This document shows positions 11,440-22,554 of a stretch of DNA of 64,000 bases, piece after piece. The notes beneath the pieces are model-generated. The model saw only the letters and a list, made by a program, of their open reading frames with translations. It made no database searches and was not told the origin of the DNA. The first letter of the stretch is position 1. The number at the start of each line of letters is the position of its first letter. The stretch is from Tanypteryx hageni (taxonomy: Eukaryota > Arthropoda > Insecta > Odonata > Petaluridae): NCBI GenBank assembly GCA_028673005.1, contig CM054115.1, positions 194,750,370 through 194,814,369 on the forward strand. The letters run 5' to 3'. Made by a program: the position numbers and the translations under genes.

Positions 11440-13150
11440 ATCATTTATATAGATGTTATAAACAATCCTTCAAGAGGCAAGACAAAAAAATTGACCTTAT
11501 TGGATCAGTAGAAGCCAAGATATGATGTTGTATGTTTAAAGATAGATAAAAAAACTTACCATGTTCACATTTTTAGTTTCACTTACTTTTAATAATTATT
11601 ATGAATTTGTAGAAAATTAAGATATACATAATCAGGTTCAGCTTAAAATTGACTACGATTGAGCATCATAATTTTATTTAAATGATAATATCACCATAAT
11701 TACAACAAATTTGGCAACTGAGTGGGATTAGAGGAGAGCGCTATAGGAAAAAGCAATGGAAAAGAGATAGTTACAGCCAATAAAAGACCATACTGTCAAC
11801 TAAGTGTGGAATGCACTATAGAACATCCACATCAATTAATTACAATTTTGTACAATGAAATGAAAATGAATTTTCAATTTGTAACATGTAGTATCATGGC
11901 TCTGTTACAACATCTACTACATTCAACGAATTATAAAACCAGACCATAATTTTGGTATACATAGTTTCCAAAAACTATTCTGAAAAGGTATAATAAAAGA
12001 AAGAGGGAAGATATTGATAACAGAATAGCAGATGAGAAAAATATATGGGTGGGGTTTAAATTGCATCCCGCACGACCACTGCAGGGTTAAACAAGATCAA
12101 TGGATACTTTTCTGTTTTCATTAAAAGAATTGCATTATTGCAATCATCACCAAAGAAAATTTATAAGCATAAAAAGTTAATATACAAACAAATAATCATA
12201 AACTTATTAGAATTTAATTCTTTCTGTTAAAAATAGGGTTGGCTAACTGGTCAACTGAGCAGTCAAAAATTGAACAATTGACCGAATTTTTCAGTGCCTT
12301 TTTTTTGACCAGTCAAAAAATCGGTCAAAAATAGATACAGATTTCTTGTTGCCATTCTGGTCCTGTTAATGCAAAACTTGATGTAGCACTTAATAAATGT
12401 AGTGGATATTAAACACATACTATGGACTTTGGATATTTTCCGGTTAGGTATCAAAACATTGCTGTCTGCATAAAAACCGTTAAGTAATACTTGATTGAAA
12501 AATGATTTAGGGATAAGTGGAAGACACATGCACACACAAAAAATCCTCAATATGTATATAGGATATATTTACGCTGAACTATTGCAATCTCAGCACAACA
12601 AAGCTTCATAAAAATACAAGCATGTGTAAATACTTTTTGTCTAATCATTCAAAAGCTAAACATTTTACTGTTACAGCAGTTACTAACTTATATATTTTTT
12701 GTTCTCGATCAGAAATACTATCGAGTTTCAACTTTCTACTATTACTTATCAACTGCAACTGTTTGAAATGACGAACTTGTTTCATATAGGTATTTGATTT
12801 GTTCAAATGCATGTAAAGCTATAATATTCAAAATATTTGTTCTCACGTTTTCATATCTAAGAAAATTTTATGACGTCACAGCGATAGGATTGAGTTTTTA
12901 GATTTTTTCAATTTTGCGTGATATTTTAAAGAAATTATTTAAAGAACTTTTACATGAGTTGATGCAATATGTTCGGTAAAATAATATTATATGTAGTTTG
13001 CATTTTTCTGCATTGTGCTGCCACCTCTCTTAATATGTAAAAACTAGAAATTATTTTGATTGGTGTCAGTTCACAGCAACCTAACACTGATGTTATGGCA
13101 AGTTGGGGTTACAAAAATTAATTCTTAAGAAGGGGTTAGAATTTTGAAGC
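11440..13150. other. AT-rich intronic stretch, nothing coding recognised
   Basis: Around 12235-12340 there is a run of short direct and inverted copies of GGTCAA/TTGACC (tggtcaactg, ttgaccg, gaccagtca, ggtcaaaa). No gene or classified element was recognised. Confidence 0.45.
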
Positions 13151-13583
13151 AATGTCTAACAAGGAAAGAATAAAAAGTAGTGTGGCAATATACCAAGAAA
13201 ATACAACAAGAAAAACTGTAAAAAGGAGGTGTATATTCTGCAACCAGGAATATGCAACTCAAAGACAATGTTTCAACATATTTTAAATTCACATGTAATG
13301 TGTCCTTCTGTAGTAAAAGAAAGTTTCATTAGAAAAAAATTTTCCCAAGAAAATGTTTTCTTTTGGTAGTAAGTCTCCTTCTGTTAGAGTGGAATACTCC
13401 TCAGATGAAGATAGGGTACTTACAGCAATAAAACCTAGTAGTGTAGCTCAGACTGTAGATGTTTCCCTATTTATACCTGCAAATTCATCTTTGGCAAGAG
13501 ATATGGGCTCCACAGCATCTTATTAGCATTCATTTTTCAGCTTTTCTTCTTTATCAAGTTATATTTTTTTTAAACCAGGATTA

Positions 13584-14030
13584 CAGTACAACCTCTATAA
13601 TCCGAACCCACATTAATCCGAGCTCCCAGTAATCCAAACTGTTTCTCAACATCAAGTGTAAAGTGTCAGTTAAGCGAAGCGAGCATTAGTAAGTAAAATT
13701 TGATGCTTTTATTTTGTAACAAAGTCGGGCACATATGTCCACTACTAACACCTCTTACTGCTGAATAGATGACCCTTTGAAACATTGTTTTAATAGGAAT
13801 GAGCGATATCAGCACTCCTGGTCGTGCCAATATCGCTCATTCCTACTGCTGCAGCCCAGTGTGGAGTACAGTTTACTCGTCCATCAACACGGATATCTCA
13901 GTCATTTTAGTGATTTGTAAGTACATTAATTGCTGTTTTATTTACAGAAATTTAATACATAATAGTTTTTCCCTCGTTATTTTACATGAATCCAGTAATC
14001 TGAACACCTCAAATTATAGAGGTTTCACTG
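13584..14030. mobile_element. Tigger-like MITE (447 bp)
   Basis: Terminal inverted repeats start CAGTACAACCTCTATAATCC on the left and, read inward on the other strand, CAGTGAAACCTCTATAATTT on the right. CAGT ends with an ACCTC..TATAAT subterminal are typical of pogo/Tigger derivatives. It lies inside the DUF659-type hAT gene. The left flank ends in TA; the right flank is GATTA, so the TA duplication is not clean. Confidence 0.75.
13794..13845. repeat. Perfect 16-bp hairpin inside the MITE
   Basis: Arms TAGGAATGAGCGATAT and its exact reverse complement are separated by 20 bases. The arms are unrelated to the MITE termini and may be a further small insertion. Confidence 0.85.
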
Positions 14031-14129
14031 GATTATGATTTTCGGACAGAATGAGTTCACAAGAGAAAAATGAACTTGACAGGATGTTTGCAAGTAATTT
14101 GCCATTTCACATTGTAGAAAATCCTTATA

Positions 14130-15229
14130 CACCCACTCCCCGATTAATGCTCTTAATTGGTGCTAGGAAAATCGAGCGCTAACAGAAACAGCACAATTCG
14201 GAACATGTACTTCCATAAGAAATTACATTATAAGATTTAATTCGTTCCTGAGATTCTATTAATGGAAATGAAAAAAGGTAGTATTATATAAATAATACAC
14301 CAAAGTATTCTTTGTTAACCATATTACATAGCGTAGAATAGGTCATCATTTGCATTGCAATTATATTTAAAATTGAATAGTAAAACTTGAATATAAATGA
14401 AGAACAGAATGCATTTTATGGAACATATGTTGATATCACGTTGAATAAATCTCGCAGGAGCATTAAGAAATAGGAATTAGAGTAGAAGAAGAATACCTGC
14501 ATCTACTTATATATACAGGGTAAGGCAATAGCCACTATACAGCCACAATTTTATTAACACAAAGAAAATTGGAACATAATAACATATACATCATGACTGA
14601 AGATACTGTTCAATTAAGAGAAGGTAACCAATAAGACAAAAACAAAATCGTATATCGAAATGATCGAAACCTTACTACGTTTCGATAAAGAAATATTGAT
14701 TCATAAAAGAATTATCACATGTGCTTGATAAATAAAGGAACATGGAATGAGACCAAATAAAGGAAGAATCCAAATATCTTGGTATTACATTTTTTAAAAC
14801 TGAACAATTGAAAAGGGAATAATAAACAAAAAACAAATGTTGGCGCTCTCCAGCTTTTAGTCGCCGTAAAACCTCTAATTTAACCTCGAGAGTTAAGTTT
14901 TTCCCCTTTTTCTCCTCTGACCACTGGTTATCACTCATGGTCTTTCTATTTAAATGAAAAATATAATTTAAACAAAGTTCACTTTATATTTTGACCTATA
15001 AAAACATCGACAAGTGTACACAGAACCATCAAGTAACTGCAAATACTGACGTTTTGTGTGTTGAAAATGCACAGGGGCGCTGTGCAGTGGACTTCGTAAA
15101 TTATACCAAAAATTTTGAAGAGAGTTAATGTGGAATGCACAAATGCAATTCGGAAAAAGTTATTAAATTATTTTCAGCGTTAATGCAGAACAGCGTTAAT
15201 CGGGACAGTGTTAAAGTGGGGAGTGGATG
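14130..15229 (-). mobile_element. Non-autonomous Tigger with relic transposase start
   Basis: Terminal repeats CACCCACTCCCCGATTAATG (left) and CATCCACTCCCCACTTTAAC (right, inverted) are flanked by TA on both sides (14128-14129 and 15230-15231). On the minus strand a frame starts at 14938 with MSDNQWSEEKKGKNLTLEVK then LEVLRRLKAGE, the beginning of a pogo-type CENP-B N-terminal helix-turn-helix. It then loses similarity, so only about 30 codons of the transposase survive. A related end is at 61686-61985. Confidence 0.8.
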
Positions 15230-15927
15230 TATTATAGAATTCTTTGGTAAATTGTGCCCACCTTATCATCTACCAGGAGGAAAATGCTTGGCTGGACATC
15301 TTTTTGATGAGGCTTATGATGAAGTACAATGAAAAATTGGTAGTATTATTGAAGAGGCATTTCATATATCTATTGTCTCAGATGGTAGGAGCAATGTTTG
15401 GAATGAAGGTATTATTAATTTCATGATAGCAGCTGCTCAAGCATTATTCTTCAAATTTTTAAACACAAAAGAACACCATCACACAGCAGAGTACTGTTCA
15501 TTGTGATGGATAATACAGTAAACATGAGATGTGCAATGAATATTATGAATAAAAAATATTCTCATGTACAGCTGTACAGTTGCTCTGCTCTCACTTGCAG
15601 TCAGCTATAGTTGAGGATAGTATTACTAGCATCTGTTCACAATACATTAGAAGTGACATATTAGATGATAATGTCTTTTGTGTAAGAAATGAAAATCTTT
15701 TCGAAAGTTGAAGGTGAAAAGTGTACACTGGCAGATGTGAAGTCTGAGTTTGTGAAAATTCAGGACCACATAAATGACAAATGCAAAGAATTACCGCTCT
15801 CAGCAGCTGAGGAAAAACTGGTAACTGAAAAAAAGGAAGTGCCAAGTAATCAGTTGTGCACAATGCAGCATATCTTTTAGATCCCCGATATCAAGGTGAT
15901 ATACTGAAAAATAAAGAGTTTGATGTA

Positions 15928-15984
15928 GCCATGGGCATCCGCAGGAGGGGGCAATGGGGACACTTGCCCCTCCCCCCCTGGAAA
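15928..15984. repeat. G/C-run fold-back at hAT end
   Basis: GGAGGGGGCAATGGGGACAC is followed by TTGCCCCTCCCCCCCTGG, so the strand can fold on itself. It directly follows the last recognisable hAT codons and may be the terminal region of that or another element. Confidence 0.45.
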
Positions 15985-16510
15985 TGTGAATTTTTTCACT
16001 TTCTCCATATACGTAGTATAGGGGAAAGTATTGTTTTTATGAAAAAAATCGACTTCGAGATTTCAATGGAAATACACGTTTTGAGGTCCCCTGAACACGT
16101 TTTGACCAATTTCTCGATGATGTCTGTGTGTGTTAGTGTGTGATAGCTTTTTGTGGGTGCTTTAACTCAAAAACTATTAATCAGGTCAACGCAAAATTTT
16201 ATATTTAACATTTTTATATAAGTCAGAAGAACTGATTAGTTTTTGGTAAAAATCAGTCAACCGGAAGTGGGTGTTTACTCTTGTCACTTATCCGTTATTT
16301 TGAAATATTTGCTTTAATATTTGATAAATGTAAAAATATATCGGAATAAAAGTTGTAGAAAATTTAATTTGCTACAACTGTTGTTTGAACATTTTCCCAT
16401 ATAATGCATTGTTTAAGAGATATCTTATATTTTTAGCTGCCACCACCACACCACCTACCAATGACTATTGTTAACAATTGACGATTAGTTACGCTCCTTT
16501 TTTTTCTTAA
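15985..16510 (+). repeat. Dispersed repeat D1, copy 1
   Basis: Nearly the whole stretch is repeated in reverse at about 40300-40775. Shared landmarks are cacgttttgaggtcccctga, aacacgttttgacc, ctcgatgatgtctgtgtg, attaatcaggtcaacgcaa, ccggaagtgggtgtttactc and attgttaacaattgacg. No coding potential is conserved between the copies. Class unknown. It sits directly before a Penelope relic here and next to a LINE in the other copy. Confidence 0.8.
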
Positions 16511-16654
16511 TTGTTGGAGCTTTGAGGCTATATCCAATATTAGAAGGCTATGGTTTGAGTTTATTTCTGTTCTTTGTAAAGTCCAAAATTTTCTCGCAGT
16601 TTCTTAAAATATTTATTATTATCTAACCTATTTGGAATTTTTAGAAATATTACT

Positions 16655-16745
16655 GATATGGAGAAAGTCATGTGGTGGCCACATCAGATTTTTGAAATAT
16701 TACAGGTATGGAGAAAGTCATGTGGTGGCACATCAGGTTTTTTTA
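16655..16745 (+). repeat. Tandem duplication, about 52 bp x 2
   Basis: The words tatggagaaagtcatgtggt and the following ggc(c)acatcagatttt occur twice in a row with a few changes. Confidence 0.85.
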
Positions 16746-16789
16746 AGTTATAAGCCTAAAATTGCTATTTTTTCTTACAAATGCAGTTA

Positions 16790-17285
16790 ATAAAAATGAT
16801 TACAAAATGGAATGTGGTGACTGCCAAGCTTTATACATTGGTCAGACTGGAAGGTAATTTAAAACCAGGGAAAAAGAACATCGGCGGTGATACATATACA
16901 ACAATAGGACTGCTTCTCAATTTGCTAAACACCTTCTTGATCATGGACATTTTTCTGATTTTAACTACAAAATTTTACATTGTGAGAATAAGGGCCACAG
17001 ACTTAATGCTTTGGAAATTATTGAAATTGTTTCTGCTGTTAAAAGTAGCCACAATGTTGTTAATGACTTTTTGTACCCTTCCCACTCCCCCCTCCTTGAT
17101 ATCCACTCCATACGTCCCCCTCCCTCCCATTAGTTTCCTAATGAACCCCAATGATTTAAATGTAACCTCCCATCCTCCTTTGCCTTCCCCCCACTCCTCA
17201 TTATACAGTGTATATAAGCTCTTAGTCCAAGTTTTTCGTATTACTCCTGATGATGACGCAAAGCATCGAAATCTAGATCGAGTCT
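16790..17285 (+). pseudogene. Penelope-like GIY-YIG relic
   Basis: A decayed copy of the same domain as at 1473-1802, in the plus orientation. Readable pieces are YKMECGDCQALYIGQTGR (from about 16803), an internal stop, then ASQFAKHLLDHGHFSDFN and HRLNALEIIE. It ends with the C-rich tail (cccttcccactccccc) and then a hammerhead-like motif. At least two frame breaks are present, so it is older than the first Penelope copy. Confidence 0.75.
17245..17283 (+). ncRNA. Hammerhead-like motif, degenerate
   Basis: CCTGATGATGACGCAAAGCA is followed by TCGAAATC. CTGATGA and GAAA are in the hammerhead order, joined by a GATG/CATC stem with a loop between them. It lies where the terminal repeat of the Penelope relic should be. 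Confidence 0.5.
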
Positions 17286-17344
17286 CTTAATAAAGTATTG
17301 TAGGAATTTGCAAAATTATATTTAATTATTTATTTAGTGTAATA

Positions 17345-20035
17345 GTATTGGTTTTAGGCATGCGAGATTTTTTGTGTGGTGCTATGGTTAGTCCAGTTAA
17401 TTACCTATTGTATGTTGATGATCTTAAGATATTTTTAAAAAATTCAATCTCAAAAAGACTGCGGTATACTCCAAGAAAGTCTTAGTCAACTTCAGAATTG
17501 GTGATCAAACAATGTGGCAGTGAATTTCTCAGTCATTCCAAGATAATTCGTGACCTGGGTGTGTTGTTATTTAATCCTAACTTGACTTATGAAAACCATT
17601 TCAATTATATATGCTTGGCTTCATTTTCAGGTTCTCAAGATACTGCAATGAAAATACTATATTCCTCATTAGTGAGAACTTTTATTGAATACTAACGTAA
17701 TTGCCCGTCAAATATGATGGCATCATCATAAAAGTATTCCAAAGATATGAAAAATCAGTAAAATTTGCTATGATCTGATTTACCTTTTATGCACAAACAA
17801 ATCACTGTTTTTGAAAGTTAACTTTGTTTTAATTATAATTCTTAAATAATTATTATCAGAGATAAATGATTATCCAAATATTTGTTGAAAATCTAAATAA
17901 TATAATTTAATCTATGAAGAATCAACAGGAATTTACTTGAAATATTTTAGCAAACTACAAGTTATTTAAACCTTATTGAATCCAACTTAATAATTGATTA
18001 TTTTATTAACTCTTTTTAATGTGTAAAAACAGGATAACACGTGAATGAACAGTCAATTTACCATTACATACCATTTGAATTTTTTTCAGGAAAGTGGCTT
18101 TACTTTAAGATATTTAAATAAAAGTCATGAAATGTTATTTTTTCAATCTTATTAAAAATTCAGTTAGAAATATTTGCTGTATTATAATTTTAAGAAATTC
18201 ATTGAAAATGACGTTATATTTAGTTTTCTGAATTCCCACCACTTGGTGTTTTATAATCAATTATAATTTATTACTGTTATTTTTGTACTGCAGCTCCTTT
18301 CAATCCTATACAAATACTATGTCCTCTTTCTCCATTTCTGCTCATTCCCATCCTCTTTTCCTTCCTCTCTCTAACTACTAAATAGATTCAGTAAATATGT
18401 TATACCCCAGTATAAAAGTCTGATCCATGTTAAAGCACTAAATTCGTGCATTTAATATAAGGTCAACAATTGGGACAACAATGAACCAATATAAATAAAA
18501 TGCATGAAAAAAAATGTATTCAAACTTAATTTTTGGAGACACATTTTTTTCTTCGCATAATTATGCTAAATACCTCGTATAGATATTTTTAAATGTTAAC
18601 GAAAAATGTCTAGAAATGACTTTTTGCATATTTCTTTTATGCAGTGCAAATTATTAACTCCAGTAAATTATAAGGCGCACTGCAAAAATAACTATAAAAA
18701 TAGCTAATTACAAAAATGTCAATGTGAAGTTAACAGAAAGGAATTAAGTGAAAAACATGATTTTAATTATAAAAAAATTTGGGCACCCTCAGGATCAAAC
18801 CCCAAGCTTTGCCTTTGGGAGCATAGGCACAAATGTTCAAAGCACGATTACCTTATGCAGGTAGTATTAGAATTGAGATGACAATACACACTTGAGGTTT
18901 AACAATGACACAGTTGGCAGGTAATATATCATTAAAAAGCTTAAATTCTTCCAATAATGTGATTTAAACGTATAACTTGAGCGATTTCGAATCGTAGGTG
19001 AAATGTGACGATAATAATAAGAAACATAATTTATTTTTCTTGAAAACGATTCAGGTCTGAAGATCATAGGTCAATTCTTTCTAATTTTAATTTGTAAAAG
19101 AGTAAAAGTCTGTTCAGTCGAAAAATCGATTTTTGTGTTATCTTACAGGAAATAGAAATTATCTCCAGGAGTCGAACCAGGATCTTTTTAGGGGATTTTT
19201 TTTCGTAAATGGCTTTTACTATAAGAATCAAATATTCCTACCAAATATCAGACTTCTAACTAGCAGGAAAATTTGTCAAAACACATTAAAAAGATCGCAA
19301 ATGAGATTCCCATTTCAATCAGCACAAATCAAAGCAGCATTCTGGTGGACACCAACGGATGGAGAGAATATGAATATTATGTATATAATTGTTTCATTAT
19401 TTGGTTTCCATATTATGATATACATATTAAGAGAATAGAAAAATTCAGATATTTATTAGAATGGTTGCGGTTATACAAGGTTTTCTGTATAATGAGGTTC
19501 CATATGACAGATTATATGACGAGCTGGTACTGCATTTGTTTTCCTTGAGATATGAGCAATCCAGTATAACTTTCATATATGAACTTATTAATAACTACAT
19601 TGATTGTCCATGTTTCTTGGAGTTAGTATATTGTGTAATACTAATCATACTTGATCTCAAGATGTTTTCAAAGGAATTTCATAAAAATAGTTATGTATAA
19701 TAGCCAAATGGCAAGAGTATTGTGTCTTGCAAAAAACCTTCCTCCTGCTATTGACTTTTTTGCAATATCTCTCTTACAAGCTTTAAGAGACAGCTCCAAC
19801 TACTTGAGACTTATTTATTTATAAATTCATACACTATTGTAATGTTTTATATTTTGTATTCTGTACCTTGTTTTTTGAAATTTTTGTGTATATTATTTTT
19901 TATTTTATCATACCTAAATGTTAATTTTATGCAACTTTTTATGTAATTTTATCATACCTAAATGTTAACTGTACGTAACTTTTTATGTATTTGGGTTGCT
20001 GCCTGTTTATATTTATAATAAATAAATAAACAGAC
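17345..20035 (+). pseudogene. LINE (Jockey/CR1-like) relic, two pieces
   Basis: Piece one (17345-17697) has the reverse transcriptase active site YVDDLKIF, then IIRDLGVLLFN and ILYSSLVRTFIEY. Piece two (19440-20035) resumes with the C-terminal region (LRYEQSSITFIYELINNYID; NLPPAIDFFA). It ends in an AT-rich tail with two copies of tttatcatacctaaatgtta and a final (aaat)n run. About 1.7 kb of other DNA separates the pieces. Endonuclease and the start of the reverse transcriptase are missing, consistent with 5' truncation. Confidence 0.65.
17698..19435. other. Insertion splitting the LINE, class unknown
   Basis: AT-rich DNA between the two LINE pieces. It begins taacgtaattgcccgtcaaa; related words occur near 5350 and 7690, hinting at a dispersed family. 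Around 18780-18855 the minus strand has a B-box-like GGGTTTGATCC after a tRNA-like stretch. At 19150-19180 the minus strand has a good B box (GGTTCGACTCC) without an A box. Both are weak tRNA-derived traces. No protein was recognised. Confidence 0.4.
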
Positions 20036-20417
20036 AGTGGGAACAGTTGGGCCAATAGCATTAGGCAGGTTGCACCAAGGCCCAGTAGATTTTTTCCCAG
20101 TCAGTTCCTCTCTTTTGTAATACTGTTTCCATTTCATTAGTGAAGGCTTAAAATGTTATTCCCCAGTCCAAAGTTGTAGTCATTCAATTCTCAGTGAAAA
20201 GCTATCAAACAAACATATAAGATATAAACATAACACAGCTACTGAGATTACTCCACAAAAAATGTAATCCATTGGATTCCAGCCTATACAGAGCTGGATA
20301 ATTCTTTTCTGAATGTCCAACAATCTATTATTCACCAAAGGTACCTTAACAAAACTGAAGAAATCAACAGTGCCTTGTTTATGGCAAAAGTAATATTCTA
20401 TTTTCTTTTATACTCAC
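20036..20417. other. No gene recognised
   Basis: Part of the OTUD7-like intron between the LINE tail and exon 2. Nothing recognisable. Confidence 0.5.
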
Positions 20418-20696
20418 ACTCAACATAATCAACAGCTGAAGACTTTTCTAGCATAGGCCTATGAGTAGGGGCGGCTAATTTCTGGTGTTTTTCCTCCTCT
20501 TTAGCCATGGAAGACGATTCAGCGCGATTCAAAGGCACAGTGGACACCGTGGTAACAGACCAATCTACTGGAATGCCAACCAAGGCACTCTGTGATGAGC
20601 CCACATACGAGGACGCTCTTTTAGGTTGATAGAAATTTGCAGATGGGCAAGAGAATATATGGGCTTTTAACGCAAGTCCCATGTCCCATCCTTTCG
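20418..20696 (-). CDS. OTUD7/Cezanne-like deubiquitinase, exon 2
   Basis: A 279 bp exon (acceptor tttatttcacag, donor GTGAGT) continues exon 1 in phase. It codes for AKGWDMGLALKAH, followed by a long low-complexity linker with SSYVGSSQSALVGIP, EEEKHQKLAAPTHRPMLE and DYVE. The Trp-Asp and Ala-Leu of GWDMGLAL match the end of the UBA-like domain that opens OTUD7 proteins (known relatives have KNWDVNAAL). The APTHRPMLE text sits where vertebrate proteins have a similar Pro-Arg-rich stretch. The open frame runs past the donor for about ten codons to a stop, so an unspliced message would end there. Confidence 0.82.
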
Positions 20697-20869
20697 CTGT
20701 GAAATAAAGAGTCATGAAATTACACCCCAAAACTAGGCACGTGTTATTCATTAGGTGACTGCCCAAAAATTGCGAAAGCATTTTCTAGTCGATCACTCCC
20801 TTATCGTAATAATATAAAACTACCAACGAATGTGATTGCTGTGTAAATGACATGTCTATAAAATTGTAC

Positions 20870-20952
20870 CTCTTAATAATTCTTCTGCAACAGCTGTCTC
20901 TACTCCAGTTTTTGATACAAATTCAGCCACAAGGTTAGCCTCCATTCCCCAT
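20870..20952 (-). CDS. OTUD7/Cezanne-like deubiquitinase, first coding exon
   Basis: Following an acceptor (ttctctttag) the minus strand reads ATG at 20945-20943: MEANLVAEFVSKTGVETAVA then EELLR plus one base, joining exon 2 as Ala. The pattern (short start, F-V-S-T-G, A-ELL, GWD) is the N-terminal ubiquitin-binding UBA-like helix bundle of OTUD7A/B. Initiation at this ATG gives the same N-terminal length as the family. The acceptor implies at least one upstream non-coding exon. The same 7 bp also hold an out-of-frame ATG at the exon edge. Confidence 0.8.
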
Positions 20953-20959
20953 CTAAAGA

Positions 20960-22289
20960 GAATAATTGGAGAATTACGATCTGCATCACAAAGAGCACGG
21001 ATTCATTATATCCCTAAAAGAACATAATATAAAATTTCTGAAAATAAGTTCATACCCGTGACACTGACAAATGGTGTTGTCCAAGTAAGGATAAAATATA
21101 ACATCTCGAATTATAATACACAAAAAGTGCGAATACTAGTGAAATTATTTGTCATGGATATACGACGTTTATTTAAAGTACTTAAAATTGCATCAACTCA
21201 CGGAGATCTTATTCAAGTAGTTTCTTCAACATTATTACTGAACGAAGCCAACTTATTTTGAAACTTACCCATCCGAGCAGTAATTCCTCTCAGTTTTGAT
21301 CATCTTGTAATAGATTTCTGTGGAATTACAAAACACTCCAGCTTGAATACTCAGAAAATATTATCTTGTAAAATATCACAAACGCGTATCTTTAGGTTGA
21401 GAGAATTTTCATGAATCAAAAATAATATTACGTAAAAAAACTTAAGTATTACATTAAGACCCACTTAACCGCTCTACGTTACAGTAACACTCACTATCTT
21501 CGGTGAACGACCACCATCCCAAGAAGTCTGAAATTTATCATGTCCATTTCCATCTATCCCACGCCCACCACCATATCATGCGTAATCGCTTACAACAGCT
21601 GAGCACAACAACAATAATTACTCGGTGCCAAAACTGTTCTACGATATTTCAAGATTGGCCAATAGATGGAACTGCTTTTATTCAAACCTGTTATGGAGTG
21701 ATGTGTCCTAATTTCCTTCCTAGGAATTAAATAAAACATCTTAGGATTTCAAGTTGTCAGTTTAGAAATGTCTAGAGAAATCATGTGAAATATTTTAATA
21801 TGATATGACTAATCAAAAAATTTCGTTTTTCACGGTCTATCAAGTGAAGCGAGGTAAGGTATATCGAAACGGGCAAACCGCGTCATTGAACGGTACGAGT
21901 AAAGTTACGTCGGGGTTGGACCCCATAGACTCGAGAAACGTTTGGTGATATATTACGGAAAGGAAGCCCCAGGTTAATATTCAAGAGTTCGGAAAGGAAT
22001 AAAAAATTGATAGAACTATCTAGCAAAATATATGGCTTAAATTTTAATATGTATGTTATTGTCAAATACTAAAGCTAATAACATTAAACTGCTTATGCTA
22101 AACATGCCAAGGATGCAAGTCTTGACCCTAAACTTCTTGACATTTAATTTATTGTCCGTAAACAGAAATGAGATTTAGTGATCGCCATCGGAGTTAAGAT
22201 CAGTTTTTAAAATATCCAGACTTTTAATGCCACAGTTACTAATCATGTCTACAAAATTTGAATTTGGTTGAAATTAACCATTGTTCTCG
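20960..22289. other. Upstream region of the OTUD7-like gene
   Basis: Must contain the intron before the first coding exon and possibly 5' untranslated exons. No promoter element could be pinned down. Short frames at 21058, 21503 and 21883 show no family resemblance. Confidence 0.4.
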
Positions 22290-22396
22290 TGACCTGAAGA
22301 GTCGACTCCGACCGTAAACAAACAAAGGATTTAGCGCTTGGTCCTTCTAGCTAAATCCTTTGTTTTATTTACGGTCAGAGTCGACTCTTCAGGTCA
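22290..22396. repeat. 46-bp-arm hairpin
   Basis: Arms 22290-22335 and 22350-22396 are reverse complements with few differences (tgacctgaagagtcgactc against gagtcgactcttcaggtca), loop 14 bases. It may be a very short fold-back MITE. Confidence 0.9.
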
Positions 22397-22554
22397 TAGT
22401 TTCACTCGCCGTTGTCTCCTCTGTTATTTATATTCTTCTCATTGATAAGCAGTATGTTTTTCCCAATAATATTTTTTTTAACTTGGGTTTGAATAGATTA
22501 GAAGGTAGGCATTTAATGCTGGTTGGGAGTGTTTTAAATATTTTTGAAGCAGAA

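Larger units (their letters stand above)
13152..15930 (+). pseudogene. hAT transposase (DUF659 type), split by two MITEs
   Basis: Pieces in order: 13152 MSNKERIKSS then CIFCNQEYAT (a BED-like finger start). At 13370-13525 comes a Ser-rich linker, then after a MITE 14050-14125 NELDRMFASNLPFHIVENP. After a second MITE, 15232-15475 gives IEFFGKLCPPYHLPGG, HISIVSDGRSNVWNEGIINF (the DUF659 core, whose Asp is a catalytic candidate) and FLNTKEHHHTAEY. Finally 15690-15927 gives weaker C-terminal text ending AAYLLDPRYQGDILKNKEF. Removing the 14130-15229 MITE with one TA restores the frame exactly (ENP-Y-IIEFF). Stops and frameshifts elsewhere make it dead. Terminal repeats were not identified. Confidence 0.75.

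Noticed and set aside
18867..19067. Minus-strand T-arm-like sites near 18.8 and 19.2 kb as tRNA genes
   Set aside because: Only the B box fits; acceptor stem and A box are absent.
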